A stretch of 64,000 nt of DNA, from assembly GCA_035222895.1 (NCBI GenBank), contig JAVYIG010005279.1, positions 62,001 through 126,000 of the forward strand, in the 5' to 3' direction. The stretch is from Strongylocentrotus droebachiensis (lineage: Eukaryota > Echinodermata > Echinoidea > Camarodonta > Strongylocentrotidae). Below are positions 34,742-46,718 of this stretch, one piece after another; positions within the stretch are counted from its first letter, which is position 1, and every line of letters starts with the position of its first letter. The position numbers were made by a program, and so were the translations under genes. The notes beneath the pieces were generated by a model that had not been told where the DNA came from, searched no databases, and saw only the letters and a program-made list of their open reading frames with translations.

Positions 34742-35127
34742 AGAGGAGGTCGAGTTCTGGGGAGAGGTGAAAAATAATTTGTGAGCATTATCATTGTTAT
34801 TATACAAGTGTGGAAGAACATCAGATTAAAAATGTTCCCTAAAAGGCATGGCTCTTCAAATGCCTGAATATATTTCTAAATATGGCATGTACATGTAACA
34901 GCATAAAAATCGGGGTGGATTTTTATGCCACATGTTTAGTCCCATCTTTCTATGTACAGTGCTTGTAACTTAATTTACCAAGACTGGGCCAAATTTCTTA
35001 TCATTTTGATGATTCCAGAACCTTGCAGTACACACCAATACTTAATGCTAGATGATCAACCCTTTCTGATCGATTCCACACCGTTTCTTTCACAATGCAA
35101 TCGCATGACCAGAACTCAACTTTATCT
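34742..35127. mobile_element. TTAA-type MITE, family of 21502
   Basis: TTAA then AGAGGAGGTCGAGTTCTGGG; right CCAGAACTCAACTTTATCTTTGAA (TTAA decayed to TTGA). Confidence 0.8.
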
Positions 35128-35518
35128 TTGAAGGCATCGTTTAACAATGTTAAATCTGAGATGCATGGCCCTACGTGTTATCAGTGTCTGTGGTATGTAT
35201 TGAGGCCCTAAGAAAATTGCACTTCAAAAAAGTTAAAATCTTTGAGTGACCGGTTTTACCAATTTTCTCCAATAGACTATTGTGTTATAAAAACCCTACT
35301 TTACGGGTTGCCTGTAGAATACAGTACAACAGTGCTGTGAATGAATACTTAAAACTAACACTGAGGTCTGCAACTCCAGACTAATTTGACAGTCTGTGAA
35401 AGTTGTGTAAAACATAATGATGGATGGCCTGCATTTGACACTGCTTGCTACTTCAGTTTACCGTTTGCCATACCATACTATAGCTAGCCTGGATTCAAGG
35501 CTCTTTTTTGCGTTTTAA

Positions 35519-35835
35519 AGATAAAGACCAGTTATGGAAAGAAACGTTGTGGAATCGATCAGAAAAGGTTGATCATCTAGCATATAAGTATTGATGTGTA
35601 CTGCAAGGTTCTGGAATCACATGGGACTACCCCCACACGTGCGCGACACGTGTGTTATATCTATCAAGTCCAAATAGATATAATAATTTACCAAATATAT
35701 CAATGAGTAGGCGGTTTCTCTTCAAAATTTGTATGATCACGTATTAGTCAAAACATATTCTTTCACATGGTTGGTAATAAGAGCTTCCATTCCATTTTTT
35801 GAGAGGGGGGGCGTTTCCCAAACTGGTCTTTACCT
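35519..35835. mobile_element. TTAA-flanked MITE, family with AAAGACCAGTT ends
   Basis: Ends AGATAAAGACCAGTTATGGA / CCAAACTGGTCTTTACCT with TTAA on both sides. The interior carries an inverted piece of the 21502 family (GTTGTGGAATCGATCAGAAA...GGTTCTGGAATCA). Confidence 0.8.
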
Positions 35836-35872
35836 TTAAAGGCTTGCGAATCCCTGATTCTAGGGGCTTTAA

Positions 35873-36043
35873 AGGGTAGTCTGCAGGCACAGACCCTAAT
35901 TTGACACTTTATCAACAAATCATTGTGCCTTGAGAGAAGTCTAGCCCAGCTACTGTCAGGAGCAGCTTCAGTACATGGCCTATGGTAGTCTTATAGTGCA
36001 GACTCACTTTTACGACTGACCAGGGTTTGTGCTTGCAGACTAT
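35873..36043. mobile_element. TTAA-flanked MITE, 171 bp
   Basis: Ends AGGGTAGTCTGCAGGCACAG / TTTGTGCTTGCAGACTATT, TTAA on both sides. A related end is at 30240-30290. Confidence 0.75.
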
Positions 36044-36467
36044 TTAAAGGAAGTCACTCGTCAGTTTTCATGTGCAGAAGGCCATAATTCGCTGACACCA
36101 GACTTGGTGGAAATACCACTATGGGAGTACAAATCTGCACACAGCGAACCCGTAGGCCAGTCAAGAATTACCCCCTTATCTCTCAGAGAGCTCCAGAGGA
36201 GAGCTTGAGAGAGCTTGAGAGTCCTTGGGTGAGGGAAAAGCAAAGCATTACATAAGGTCTAATGGTCATAAAAACTGAAGGCTGACCCTGGTGATTGACA
36301 ACACCCGAACGGTGTCGAATTCCCCATGAGAGCTGATTTCTATGTGTCTCATTGTAAATAATTAACGTTTCCTAATTGATTGACCCACACAACTTCTTTC
36401 ACAATGTACATTGATTGCAAGACCAGTACAACCAGTACTATAATCTACAGTGTACACGTACTATTAA

Positions 36468-36673
36468 AGGCACACTGTCCTACTTGTACATGTAGCTACT
36501 ACTTGCTCCCTCTATATAGAAAACTTCCACAATCGGTGCCTGTTGGTCCCCCATGATCCTCTTTTTCTTATGTTAAATGAGAGCTGAGTTAATGAGATAG
36601 CCACCTGTCACAGTGACCTCGCTGGCTCGCTGTGTGGTCTAATCCCTTCTGGCTGAAGTAGTAAAGCCTGCCT
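36468..36673 (+). mobile_element. TTAA MITE, AGCCCC family, copy 4
   Basis: TTAA at 36464 and 36674; GGTCCCCCATGATCCTC in the body. Its right TTAA is also the left TTAA of the next element. Confidence 0.85.
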
Positions 36674-36677
36674 TTAA

Positions 36678-37410
36678 AGGAAACCGAAACCCAAGTAATA
36701 ACTTTACTTATTCTGAGAGATTTATTATATTATCGCCCATAAATCTACAAGATTCCCCATCAAAGTGTATGAGAGAGGTATAAAGCAAAAATAAAGTACA
36801 GTTTCTCAGCACGACATGGGCCTCGCCATTTTCTTGATAATGTGACGTACTATGCGAAGTTGTTTATCAAGTAAATGTATTCAAATTTATGGATGCTTCT
36901 TTCCCAGACATGTGTGGTGATGAAGCATTTCATTCACCTGCTATTATCCTTTGTACTATAATTGCCAGAACGCAAATTGCATAAGTTAGTGCTCTTCTGG
37001 GGTGAAGGTTTCTCATAAATGAAATAGATTTGTCAACTGCTATAGTGTATGTAGTATTTATAAATGAATTGTGTTACAATTGTGCCCTTGTTATTTATTT
37101 TTCACCTAATATAATTTCTATCATCTCAGTTATTTTTTTTTTTCATTGAATAGTAAAGGTTTCGTTATTGATTTAAAAATTCTTTCCAACTAAAGCTTGT
37201 TGCATGATACATGTACAACTTCAACAGGTACGTCACATTTTCAAGAAAATGGCTGCGCCCATGTCATGCTAAAAGGCATCACATCATGCCAGGAACATCT
37301 TCATTTACATATCTCTTGTACATTTTCGTAAAGAATATTGTACATCAAAGGGCAGGAATACATCTCATTTTTCAGAATACCTACACTTATTCTTTGGGTT
37401 TAGGTTTCCT
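36678..37410. mobile_element. TTAA-flanked MITE, 733 bp, abutting the previous element
   Basis: Ends AGGAAACCGAAACCCAA / TTGGGTTTAGGTTTCCT, TTAA at 36674 and 37411. Arms pair over most of the length (CATGGGCCTCGCCATTTTCT with AGAAAATGGCTGCGCCCATG). Confidence 0.88.
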
Positions 37411-37414
37411 TTAA

Positions 37415-38400
37415 GCTTTCATTCTGAATTCTTCTCATATTACATTATCAATTACAGATACTATGTACCTGTACATGGAGCTCCACTGTACAAACAATTC
37501 AGAGATCTGAATCATGATTCTATGACGTCATTATCGTGGCCTGCTTCCGATTTTGCAGACAGTCGACCATAAACAGCGCCAAAGTTGACCTATACTTCCT
37601 GGGTCAAATTGCCCCATGTGATGTGCATTGGTTGGGCTTGAAATGAGCGAGAATCAGCGTTGATGGGAAATCACTTGAACGATCTCCCGCTGTAACCGTG
37701 TCTTTTAACGGCGTTTTGATTTGGGTTTCATTTTTGTGATTCTAGCTTTAAAAAATCGCTTGAACGCACCCTAAGTCGAAAAGTACACACAGTGCGGTAT
37801 TCATGTAAACAATTCTATATTTACAGTGTACAATGTAACTGAATAAACATGTATAATACATATATTACTGTGACAGCTGTTTCTTGGTCAATCTTCTACA
37901 CTGATCGAATTCTAAACTTCAATATTGGATCGAATACTATCTAACCCTGACCCATACCCATAGTTTTGGCATAATTATTTCAATTAATTATCGTAAATAT
38001 TAAATGAACAACAGTAATACAAGACAAATGCGACTGCGTCTTCTACAAGTACATGTATCTCCACGGTGAAAACAAAAAATCCTATAATCAAATGACAACC
38101 AATGGCTATAATCTTATTCTTGACCTACAAGCCCAAAATGTAACTGGACCATCTTCTATACCATCACCGTATATTGCGAAAGCAAAGCTAAAAACCTTTA
38201 ATTTCAGAAATTGATTTCTGTGAATTTTGACCTACATGTACTTAATAACTAATAAACCTAATGAATCTGTCTTCCTATGCCTATGGTGACTGTGGGTGCG
38301 TTTATTGGGTCTTGCCACTAGATATGTACATATCGTACCCCACTATCATACCCCACTATCGAACCCCACTATACGAAAGTGATTTGCGGGATGTCGCGTT
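37415..38400. other. Intron sequence, little structure
   Basis: Three CCCCACTATC-type units at 38337-38372; otherwise nothing recognised. Confidence 0.4.
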
Positions 38401-38402
38401 TA

Positions 38403-38530
38403 TCGTCCATCTCACTAACTCAGCTCTCATTTAACATAAGAAAAAGAGGATCATGGGGGACCAACAGGCACCGATTGGGGAAGTTTCCTATATAGCGGGA
38501 GCAAGTAGCTACAAGTAGGACAGAGTGCCT
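38403..38530 (-). mobile_element. TTAA MITE, AGCCCC family, truncated copy 5
   Basis: Reverse orientation: GGATCATGGGGGACCAACAG...AGTGCCT/TTAA. The distal part is missing. Confidence 0.8.
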
Positions 38531-38541
38531 TTAAGATATTA

Positions 38542-38765
38542 CCACATTAAAGATATCCTTTAGTCTCGCTTGCTCGCTTCGCTCACTCACAAATTTAGAA
38601 ACAAATATTCCCATACTAACGTTAGCCCATACTCATATACAGTACATTACCACCTTAAAGATATCCTTTAGTTTCGCTTGCTCGCTTCGCTCACTCACAA
38701 ATTTAGAAACAAATACAGTGTATGCCCATAATTAAGTTAGCCCATACTTATACAGTACATACATG
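38542..38765 (+). repeat. Direct duplication of about 108 bp
   Basis: TTAAAGATATCCTTTAGT plus CGCTTGCTCGCTTCGCTCAC occurs at 38546 and 38654. Confidence 0.9.
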
Positions 38766-38869
38766 TAGCACTTGACGAGTGCCAGAGTGTTGGAAAATGA
38801 ATCTTCTGTGATTTGGGGACTGGGGTGACAGGACTAAAAAAACAGGTTGAAAAGTGCTGATAAAGCTAA

Positions 38870-39176
38870 GGCAAAAAAAAAAAAAAAACATGTTTAGCGT
38901 CCTGTTTTTTCAAAAAATAGGAAGGAGAAGGCCCTTTTTATTTTATTTTTTTTCTTTCTAAATGGCCGCTCGAAATGGCCGCTCGGTACATTTTCCCTGA
39001 CAGTCGGACTATTTTTCAAGATGGCCGCCGACAATTTTTTTTTTTTTTAAATCAGAAAAAGATCCATTAGAGCAGTGTTTATCATTATTTTTTTCCTTTA
39101 AAAAAAAAAAAATCAAAAAAAAATTTACAAAAATTTCAAAAAAAAAATAGGAGGCGGCCCCCAAAAAGGAAGCGGG
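38870..39176. mobile_element. Left part of a 300-bp MITE (13518 family) split by the 16-kb element
   Basis: GGCAAAA... then ACATGTTTAGCGTCCTG and, at the inner end, CCCCCAAAAAGGAAGCGGG, as in the complete copy at 13518. The remaining end is at 55509-55547. Confidence 0.85.
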
Positions 39177-39394
39177 CTATGAGGCGCCGTTTGTAAAACA
39201 ATTATATAGACAAATTATATGTTATATAATCATTATTTAACAAATAATAATCATTATTTACATATAATGCAAGAAAATGTACATTTTTATTTGTATATAA
39301 TTTTTTACACATTTTTTTTATTTATAAATAATTACAATTCATACTTAATTATTTATAAATAATGACAAAGTACGTTTCATTATTTATAAATAAT

Positions 39395-40090
39395 TACAAT
39401 TCACACTTTCATTATTTATATATAATGAAAAGCGTATTTCCATTATATAATATATAATGAAAAGCGTATTTCCATTATATAATATATAATGAAAAGCACA
39501 TTTCCATTATATAATATATAATGAAAAGCACATTTCCATTATATAATATATAATGAAAAGCACATTTCCATTATATAATATATAATGAAAAGTGTATTTC
39601 CATTATATAATATATAATGAAAAGCACATTTCCATTATATAATATATAATGAAAAGCGCATTTCCATTATATAATATATAATGAAAAGTGTATTTCCATT
39701 ATATAATATATAATGAAAAGCACATTTCAATTATATAATATATAATGAAAGGCGTATTTTCATTATATAATATATAATGAAAAGCGTATTTCCATTATAT
39801 AATATATAATGAAAAGCACACTTCCATTATATAATATATAATGGAAAGCACATTTCCATTATATAATATATAATGAAAAGTGTATTTCCATTATATAATA
39901 TATAATGAAAAAGCACATTTCAATTATATAATATATAATGAAAGGCGTATTTCCATTATATAATATATAATGAAAAGCACATTTCCATTATATAATATAT
40001 AATGAAAAGCGCATTTCCATTATATAATATATAATGAAAAGCGCATTTCCATTATATAATATATAATGAAAAGCGCATTTCCATTATATA
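39395..40090. repeat. 32-bp AT-rich satellite, left arm
   Basis: About 21 units of 32 bp: CATTATATAATATATAATGA then AAAGCGTATTTC (CG/CA variants). Each unit holds the near-palindrome ATTATATAATATATAAT. Variants with TTATTTATAAATAA precede it from about 39320. Confidence 0.95.
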
Positions 40091-40099
40091 TTAAATAAT

Positions 40100-40470
40100 G
40101 AATGTGTATGCAAATAACAATGGTTGGTAACGCCCATAATATGAATATTCATGAGCTTGACTGCCCATATTATCCTCTATTCCAGGCACCTTTCCATTTT
40201 GTGCTCTTTGTGCATTCTTATCAGAAATCCTACGAGCGGTAAATAAGTCTCTGTATCACTATTCTCCTTCTTATTTGTATGCAGATTTGGGTATAATGAT
40301 TGATAACGGTAATCATCCTCATTATTTTAATAAGAAATTTTTCTATCTGTGATGGAAGTTTTTATGTACGATTGCCTGATCTGAAGACAAGACTTTTGCT
40401 GTATGCATATTTAATATATGACGTCACCCACACAGAGTGAGGGTTCGAGGTTTTCTTTGAAAGTTTGATG
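40100..40470 (+). promoter_or_regulatory. Possible inward-facing promoter and first exon, left arm
   Basis: Just inside the satellite are an octamer ATGCAAAT (40108-40115), a perfect CRE-type palindrome TGACGTCA (40419-40426), and ATG directly before a consensus donor (TTTGATG/GTGAGTACAG, ATG 40468-40470). The arrangement is conserved in the right arm. Promoter activity is inference. Confidence 0.4.
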
Positions 40471-41026
40471 GTGAGTACAGCTGTAATTACGTTCAAATCT
40501 CGTAAATTGAATCATATTTATAAACATATCTAACGATAGTATGAATCTGCTGATTTGTCTGTACATTATGAAGTGGTTTAAAATGGTTATATCTGATGAA
40601 TTTAGGAGTAATTTACACTCGAACTTTTGATCCGTTATTTATCGTCGTGAGAAATATTTCAGCTCGATTGCCAGTCACTCCTTGATCCTTGGCCCAAACT
40701 TTCGGGCGAGACCCTCTCTGCAAATTAGATACGCGAGAAAGGTTCTATAGCCTAGGCAGCTGGCAGATCACTTCACTCGCACTAGCTGCATGAATGATCC
40801 AAGCTTTTTGTTACTTTTAGGTCCAACTACTTTCATAGTTTGGTCAGAAAGAGGTTAATAGCTAACACTAAAAAGCATGGTCACAGTTGACATGAGTAGT
40901 TGACATGAGTTGTGAACAAGCGCCAAAATTTGGACCAGATACCGAGATAGTAAGTTAGACGAGTACGAGAGTAGAAAATTTGAGGCCTAGGCCTACAGAC
41001 CAGTAAATAATTGGACTACCTGTGAA

Positions 41027-41780
41027 CAGGCGCGGATCCAGGATTTGTTAGGGGGGGGCCCAAATTTGAAATTATGCAAGCCAAATATTGGTACGTGATA
41101 GTGACACCGGCAGTGGCGAAATGAGCAAAAACAGGGGGGGGGGGGTACTACGGGGTAGACAAAAAAAATTGCACCACCCCACTCTTACATGCAGGCCCTG
41201 CTAAACGTTTCTCTAAGTAGGTGGGGGGGGGGGGGGGGGGAGGTATTTACGATCAGGTAGAGCGTTGTGAAATTGTCGTTGTGTCTAAGGGCGAAGAACC
41301 TGCGGGGGTCAAGGGGTGGAACTCCCAGAAGCTCGGGGGTATAGGCATTTAATTACGGTCAGATGAGCATATAAAGGCAAGGGCCTTTGCCCCCCCCCCC
41401 CCCCCCCCCCCCCCGAAGTCCCGAACTACAACTTGTTGGCGGGAAAATTGCAACTGATATCCCCCTTTATTTCTTCTTCCTCTTTGTTCCTTCCCTTTAT
41501 CCCCTCTTTACTTTTTTCTTTCCCTTTCCTTCCTTCTCTTTTATTTTTTGATGGGGGGGATGGGGAGAGGTTACAGCTGGGAGGCAAGGTCCTTTAAGCC
41601 CCCCGATCTCCTTCTTTTACTCCTTTTCTTTTCTTCTTCCTCTTCTTTCTTTCCCTTTCTCTCCTTTTCACCTTCTTTTCCTTCTCTCTCTCTCTTTTTT
41701 TTTTTTTTTTTGCGGATGGGGATCGTGTGGGGGGGGGGGGAGGGCCAAGGCCCGCTCGGCCCCCCTGAGATCCGTGCCTG
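41027..41780. mobile_element. hAT-like non-autonomous insertion in the left arm
   Basis: Ends CAGGCGCGGATCC / GATCCGTGCCTG with an 8-bp duplication CCTGTGAA on both sides (41019-41026 and 41781-41788). Rich in G/C runs. Confidence 0.88.
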
Positions 41781-41841
41781 CCTGTGAATGTGATACTCGT
41801 AGTCGTACAGAGACTTGTAGCTATCTAACAAATTAAAACAC

Positions 41842-41873
<32 letters not shown>

Positions 41874-42311
41874 AAAAAAAAAAATTATTCAGTCTAGACT
41901 TCATCGTATAGTATACAGGGGTACGTATAATGGTGCCTTGTGTTGCTTAAACTCTTTGTTGGCTTAGCCTAATTTGCCTCTACTCTAGGCTCTATCTTTG
42001 AATTAAGTTTTCTCTGTCATATAGATCTATCATCTAGGTCCATATCTATTTTGCGTTTTTTCAATTTGATAGAATGAACAGTTACGAGACATGGATCTAG
42101 ATCATCTAGAGGCTGTAGATCAACTAGATCTGGATCAAGAAATAGAATATAAATTTCAATGTTAGATAATGAAGGAGGGCTTTTTTGGTAAAGAGAAAAT
42201 CCAAATTAAAATAGAACAGTTAATTCTACAAATGCTCATCAATGTTTAAATGATCATGCTCATTTCCTTTTATTCTAAGAATTAAATTCCCCCCCCCCCT
42301 CTCTTTTACAG

Positions 42312-42423
42312 GAAAATGTACAGAGAGACTTGTCGCAGTTAATGCAGTACCAAATGCTTGCTTTCTTGGAGTATGTGCTTATAACAAGAATGTCCTGGAG
42401 AAAACAGACCACCACAAGAGAAG
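42312..42423 (+). CDS. Possible coding exon in the left arm of the 16-kb element
   Basis: 112 bp between a strong acceptor (C-rich tract, CTCTCTTTTACAG) and a donor AGAAG/GTACAC. In phase 0 it is open: ENVQRDLSQLMQYQMLAFLE, then YVLITRMSWRKQTTTRE. If joined to the ATG/GTGAGT at 40468-40470 the frame fits. No family recognised: a leucine/glutamine-rich helix-like segment. Downstream exons were not found, so this may be a relic or a captured host exon. Confidence 0.4.
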
Positions 42424-42746
42424 GTACACATATTTACTTTTGATCTAACTTGATCTGTTTAGTTTTTTCAAGTAAAACAAAATTTTGAAATAGGTGAGGT
42501 CAAGGTCAAGCTGAAGGGGATGCAAAGGGCTGGTTTGAGAAGTATGTTTTCATGGGATGGCTATGTATGAATCCACATGTCTACTAACACGTTGCTGAAG
42601 TGTTTCTCTTTTTAGGATTAACATTTTAATACATGAAAAGGAACGACAAGCAAAAAAAAATAAAAAAAATGACCTTCAAATTTTGCTGAAAGACTAAACG
42701 TTGAAGACAACTAAAATATTAAATAGTGCTATTTATTTCAAATTTA

Positions 42747-42862
42747 GTTTTTTCAAGTAAAACAAAATTTTGAAATGAGTGTGGTCAAGACCAAGCTGGA
42801 GGGGATGCGAAGGGCTGGTTTGAGAAGTATGTATTAATGGGATGGCTATGTATGATTCCACA
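42747..42862 (+). repeat. Extra partial copy of arm sequence at the left arm/spacer junction
   Basis: TTTTTTCAAGTAAAACAAAA to GGGATGGCTATGTATGATTC repeats 42463-42572 in direct orientation, next to the inner end of the left arm. Confidence 0.85.
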
Positions 42863-43329
42863 TGAGAAAATTTGAGGCCTAGGCCCATGCCATGGGTGTC
42901 GATCCCGGGGGGGGGGGGGGGGGGGGGATGGGGGGAGGGGGATATATCCCCCCCAATATTTCAGGTGGGGGGGATGGCCTGTACAATCATCCCCCCCAAT
43001 AATTCACCATCAAAAAAAAAAAAAAAAAAAAAAAAATTAATGATTAGAGCCCGATGAGAGTAGTCAACGGTTATTACTCGCAAGATGACCATCAATATAC
43101 ACATTTTGCTATCCCATTTTCATAATACATACATAATATAAATAGAAAAGGAAGTAAATGAGACAACCGTATATGAGACAAGAATAAATTGAATTCTGGT
43201 TAACCCAGATTTTCCCCATGTGTTACCCATATGGGCATATTCATATTCTACCCAACAACTACAATACTTGTATTTCTCGAAGTTTCAATTTCCTATAATA
43301 TCAGCTAAAGAAATCAGAGGTTTAAAATT

Positions 43330-43775
43330 TTCAGGGAAACTAGATTCAAACAAAGATTAAGAGTCAACAACGATACAACGAATCGTCTTCCCTTCACTAT
43401 ATTTTGATAAAACGCCGAAAAATTCCGCGCTTTGCGTGGGAGGGGGGAAACTGATTTCAGACAAGTTAGGTTTAAGAGTCGCGAACGTACAACGAATCGT
43501 CTTCTTTCTATAATAGTTAAATCAATCGTCTAAACTTTTTGCGCTTCTCGCGGGAAGGGGGAAACTGAATTCAGACAAGGATTATGAGTCGAAAACGGTT
43601 CAACAAATCGTCTGCTTTCTCTAATAATTAAATGAAACGCAAAACTTCCGCGCTTCGCACAGGAAGGGAAGAACTGAATTCACACAAGGATTAACAGTCG
43701 AGAACGGTACAGCAAATCGTCTTCTTTTCTTAATAATTTAAGGAACGTCTATAAGCTTCCGCGCTTGGCGCGGGA
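43330..43775 (+). repeat. Tandem repeat, unit about 112 bp, four copies
   Basis: CAACGAATCGTCTTC-type blocks at about 43376, 43489, 43600 and 43711, each followed by a TTCCGCGCTT..CGGGAGG-like segment. Confidence 0.85.
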
Positions 43776-44639
43776 GGCCTATCACCCACACACCCCTAAT
43801 GAGTGCACTTCGCGCGCTCTTTAAGTGATTCGCTTGCTCACTACCGCCCCTACCTAAAATAAGATCCTAGCTGCGCGCCTGCATTAAAATATATAGCTAT
43901 GAGGCTGATTAAGTTGACGAAATAATTTGTATTATTATGTCGTCTAGGAAAATGACCATTTGCGCATACGCAAGTACTATAGATAGTCCATAGGAAAAAA
44001 AAAATTAGCCTTCGGGCCCGGGTTTATAGGGTTAAATTTGTAGATATTAGGACATTTAATTTTGTCGTTAATTGGTGGCAAGTTTTGTCGGTAATCGTTG
44101 GCCTCTACACCCCCCCCCCCCCCCCCCACCCACTGAAAAAATTCTAGCGACGCCCCTGGGTAGGCCTACACTGCAGGCAAGGGTCAGGACTAACATTTAG
44201 CATGTTATTAATTTTATTACCACTCTTATATTCTCTCAAATGTTATCTTTATTGAGGGTGAATTGAAAAAGTTAATAACTTAGAAGGGAGGGGGTGCAAC
44301 CTCCCACACGCTTCTACCTCTTGGGTGCTTTGATCCATTGCCAAAAATATTTTGGCACCTATCATCCCCCCAATAACGGATACAAATCGACACCCCTGCC
44401 TAGCCCTACAATGTACATGCAAGCCATTTTTTATGTTACAACAGAGATACATGTATGATGTAGGTATCAATGTTTTACTTTCATTCTCTTCTCTTTTCAT
44501 TCAACAGACATACATGTACAGTATGGACTATGAAGTTCTACTTAGCCTCTTCAATGAACTGCTGGAGCTGCGACTTGGTATCAAAACCTTGGTATTATAA
44601 ACCTCATAACCAGTGGCGGAGATATGTTGTTAGCCAGGG

Positions 44640-45296
44640 GGGAGGGGTCAGTGCCCCCCCCCCCCCCCCACTTTTTCAAGTACCCCCTAAATGCCCCTTG
44701 TATGGCCTTTTCACATAGGTAAAGTGCCATATTACTTTGACAAGTTCCACTATTAATTTGTAAAAGTGCCCCTTCCCCATTTCACCTCTGATAAGTGCCC
44801 CTTATCCTTCGACAAGTTCCCATTATTTTTTGCAATAAGTGTTCATTTTCCATTCTCATAAGTGCCCTTTTTAATCTCTAGTAAGTGCCCCTTCTCAACT
44901 ACGAGAAATGCCCCCTTTCACTTTTGAAAAGTGCCCCCTTCATCTCCGATATTCGCCCCTATTCAAATCTGAGAGATACTCATTTTACTTTGATAAGTGC
45001 CCCTCCATTTCCTGATCAGTGCTCTTTTCATCTCCGATGAGTGTCCCATTTTGTCTCTAATAACTGCCACTTTTATTTGACACGTCCCCTTTTCCTTCCT
45101 AATAAATGCTCTTTTTTCTGATTATAAGTGCCCCTTACCCTTCTCATAATTACCCCTTTTCATCTCTGATAAGTGCCTTGTTTACTTTAACATGTGCCTC
45201 TTTTTCTTTTTAAAAGAGCCACTTTCCCATTCTCATAATAGCCCCCTTTCACCTCCAATAAATGCCCCTATTAAAATCTGTTCTGCATCTCCCTTT
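44640..45296 (+). repeat. Degenerate AAGTGCCCCTTTTC tandem repeat, part 1
   Basis: Units of about 30-35 bp like GATAAGTGCCCCTTTTCATC, many copies; continues at 46200 after an inserted element. Confidence 0.85.
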
Positions 45297-46185
45297 TTGT
45301 CTCGCCTGCGAGCAAAATGCGAGACATAGGCGCCGCTTTTCCGGTGACGGTGGCGGCGACGGCGTCAACATCAAAAACTTAACCTAAGGTTAAGTTTTTG
45401 AATTTTTGATATAATTTTCAAAGTTTAAGTTTTTAGTCAATGAAACTTAGACTATAGGGTTATCAAGTATTCCCAATCATGTGAGTAGAATTTCAGGTCA
45501 TAAAGTTAAGGTCAAAGGTCATTTCAGGTCAATAGACTTGGACTATGTTGTGGCATCATCATCGAAAACTTAACCTAAGGTTAAGTTTTTGAATTTTTGA
45601 TATAATTTTGATAGTTTAAGTTCTTAGTCAATGAATCTTGGACTATAGGGTTATCAAGTATCCCCAATCATGTGAGTAGAATGTCAGGTCACTAAGTTAA
45701 GGGCAAAGGTCATTTTAGGTCAAGAAACTTAGATTTTGTTATGGCATCAACATCAAGATTTTGAATTTTTAGCACATTTTCAAAATTGTTTGTTCCATGA
45801 AATTCCATGAAACTTGTACCCAAGGGTTATCAAGTATCACAAATCATATGACACAAATTCCAGGTCACAAGGTCAAAGCTCATTTTAAGTCAGTAGACTT
45901 GTATTATGTTTTCACAACTTAATTAATATGAGAATTAATAAATCAATTTTTTTAATTAATTTGTTCATATTTCATTCAAGTTATCGATCGTGGTACAATT
46001 AATAGTAAATAATTCTTCTGATGATTCTTAGTCAATATTCACTTCAAAATGATGATTATATTCAGAGGATTTCATTTTTGGGGGCCTGCTAATGGGCAAC
46101 CCTGCCTATAAATAATGTTCCGACCTCAATTTTTCATCATTTCAAATTGCATAATGCAGGCGAGACCGCCAAGAGCATTTCCCTT
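45297..46185. mobile_element. Inserted element with GTCTCGCCTGC ends and internal tandem repeats
   Basis: Ends GTCTCGCCTGCGAGC / GCAGGCGAGAC. Inside, a unit of about 190 bp (AACTTAACCTAAGGTTAAGT...GGGTTATCAAGTAT) is repeated three times with increasing divergence (45372, 45560, 45745). Confidence 0.75.
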
Positions 46186-46194
46186 GTTTTAAAA

Positions 46195-46620
46195 CTATTG
46201 CACTTTTTCCTTTTTTTTTAAGTGCCCCTTTTCACATCTATTATCTGGTCAGTGCCCCTTTTCAGACCCAATAGGACTAGTACCTCTTTTCACCTTTTGA
46301 TAAATTCCCTTTTAACAATGATACGTGCCTCTTTTCCTTTCCAATACCAAAGGGACCTATCCCCTTTTCATAAATGCCCCTATCAAAATCTGATGGGTGC
46401 CCCTATTCCCATTCTCATAAGTGCCTTTTTTCATTCCTGGTGAGTGCATCTTTCTGTAGGTCTAAGAAGTGCCCCATTTTCACCTCTGATAATTACCTTT
46501 TTACATGACACATGCTCCTTTTCCTCTTATCCCTTTAGTGTCCCCTTTTCCTCTCATCATTAAATGCTCCCGTAATTTCAAGCGACTAAGAGTAACTTCC
46601 CCCAAAGCTCGCTCGCATTT
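46195..46620 (+). repeat. Degenerate AAGTGCCCCTTTTC tandem repeat, part 2
   Basis: Same unit as the block before the inserted element. Confidence 0.85.
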
Positions 46621-46718
46621 ATAGATGACATAATAACGTTACTTATTAAAGATCTTTCCAGTCTTCCATTGTGAGAATGTGCTTATAATCCCATCAGGAT
46701 TGGGTTTTTCACTCTTAA

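Noticed and set aside
39395-40090. CRISPR-like array of 32-bp repeats
   Set aside because: Units are contiguous without unique spacers, AT-only palindromes, in a eukaryotic transposon arm.
41548-41843. Frames of 79-90 codons in the arm of the foldback
   Set aside because: Low-complexity Lys/Glu/Arg or Phe/Leu/Ser text within the hAT-like insertion, disrupted in the other arm.
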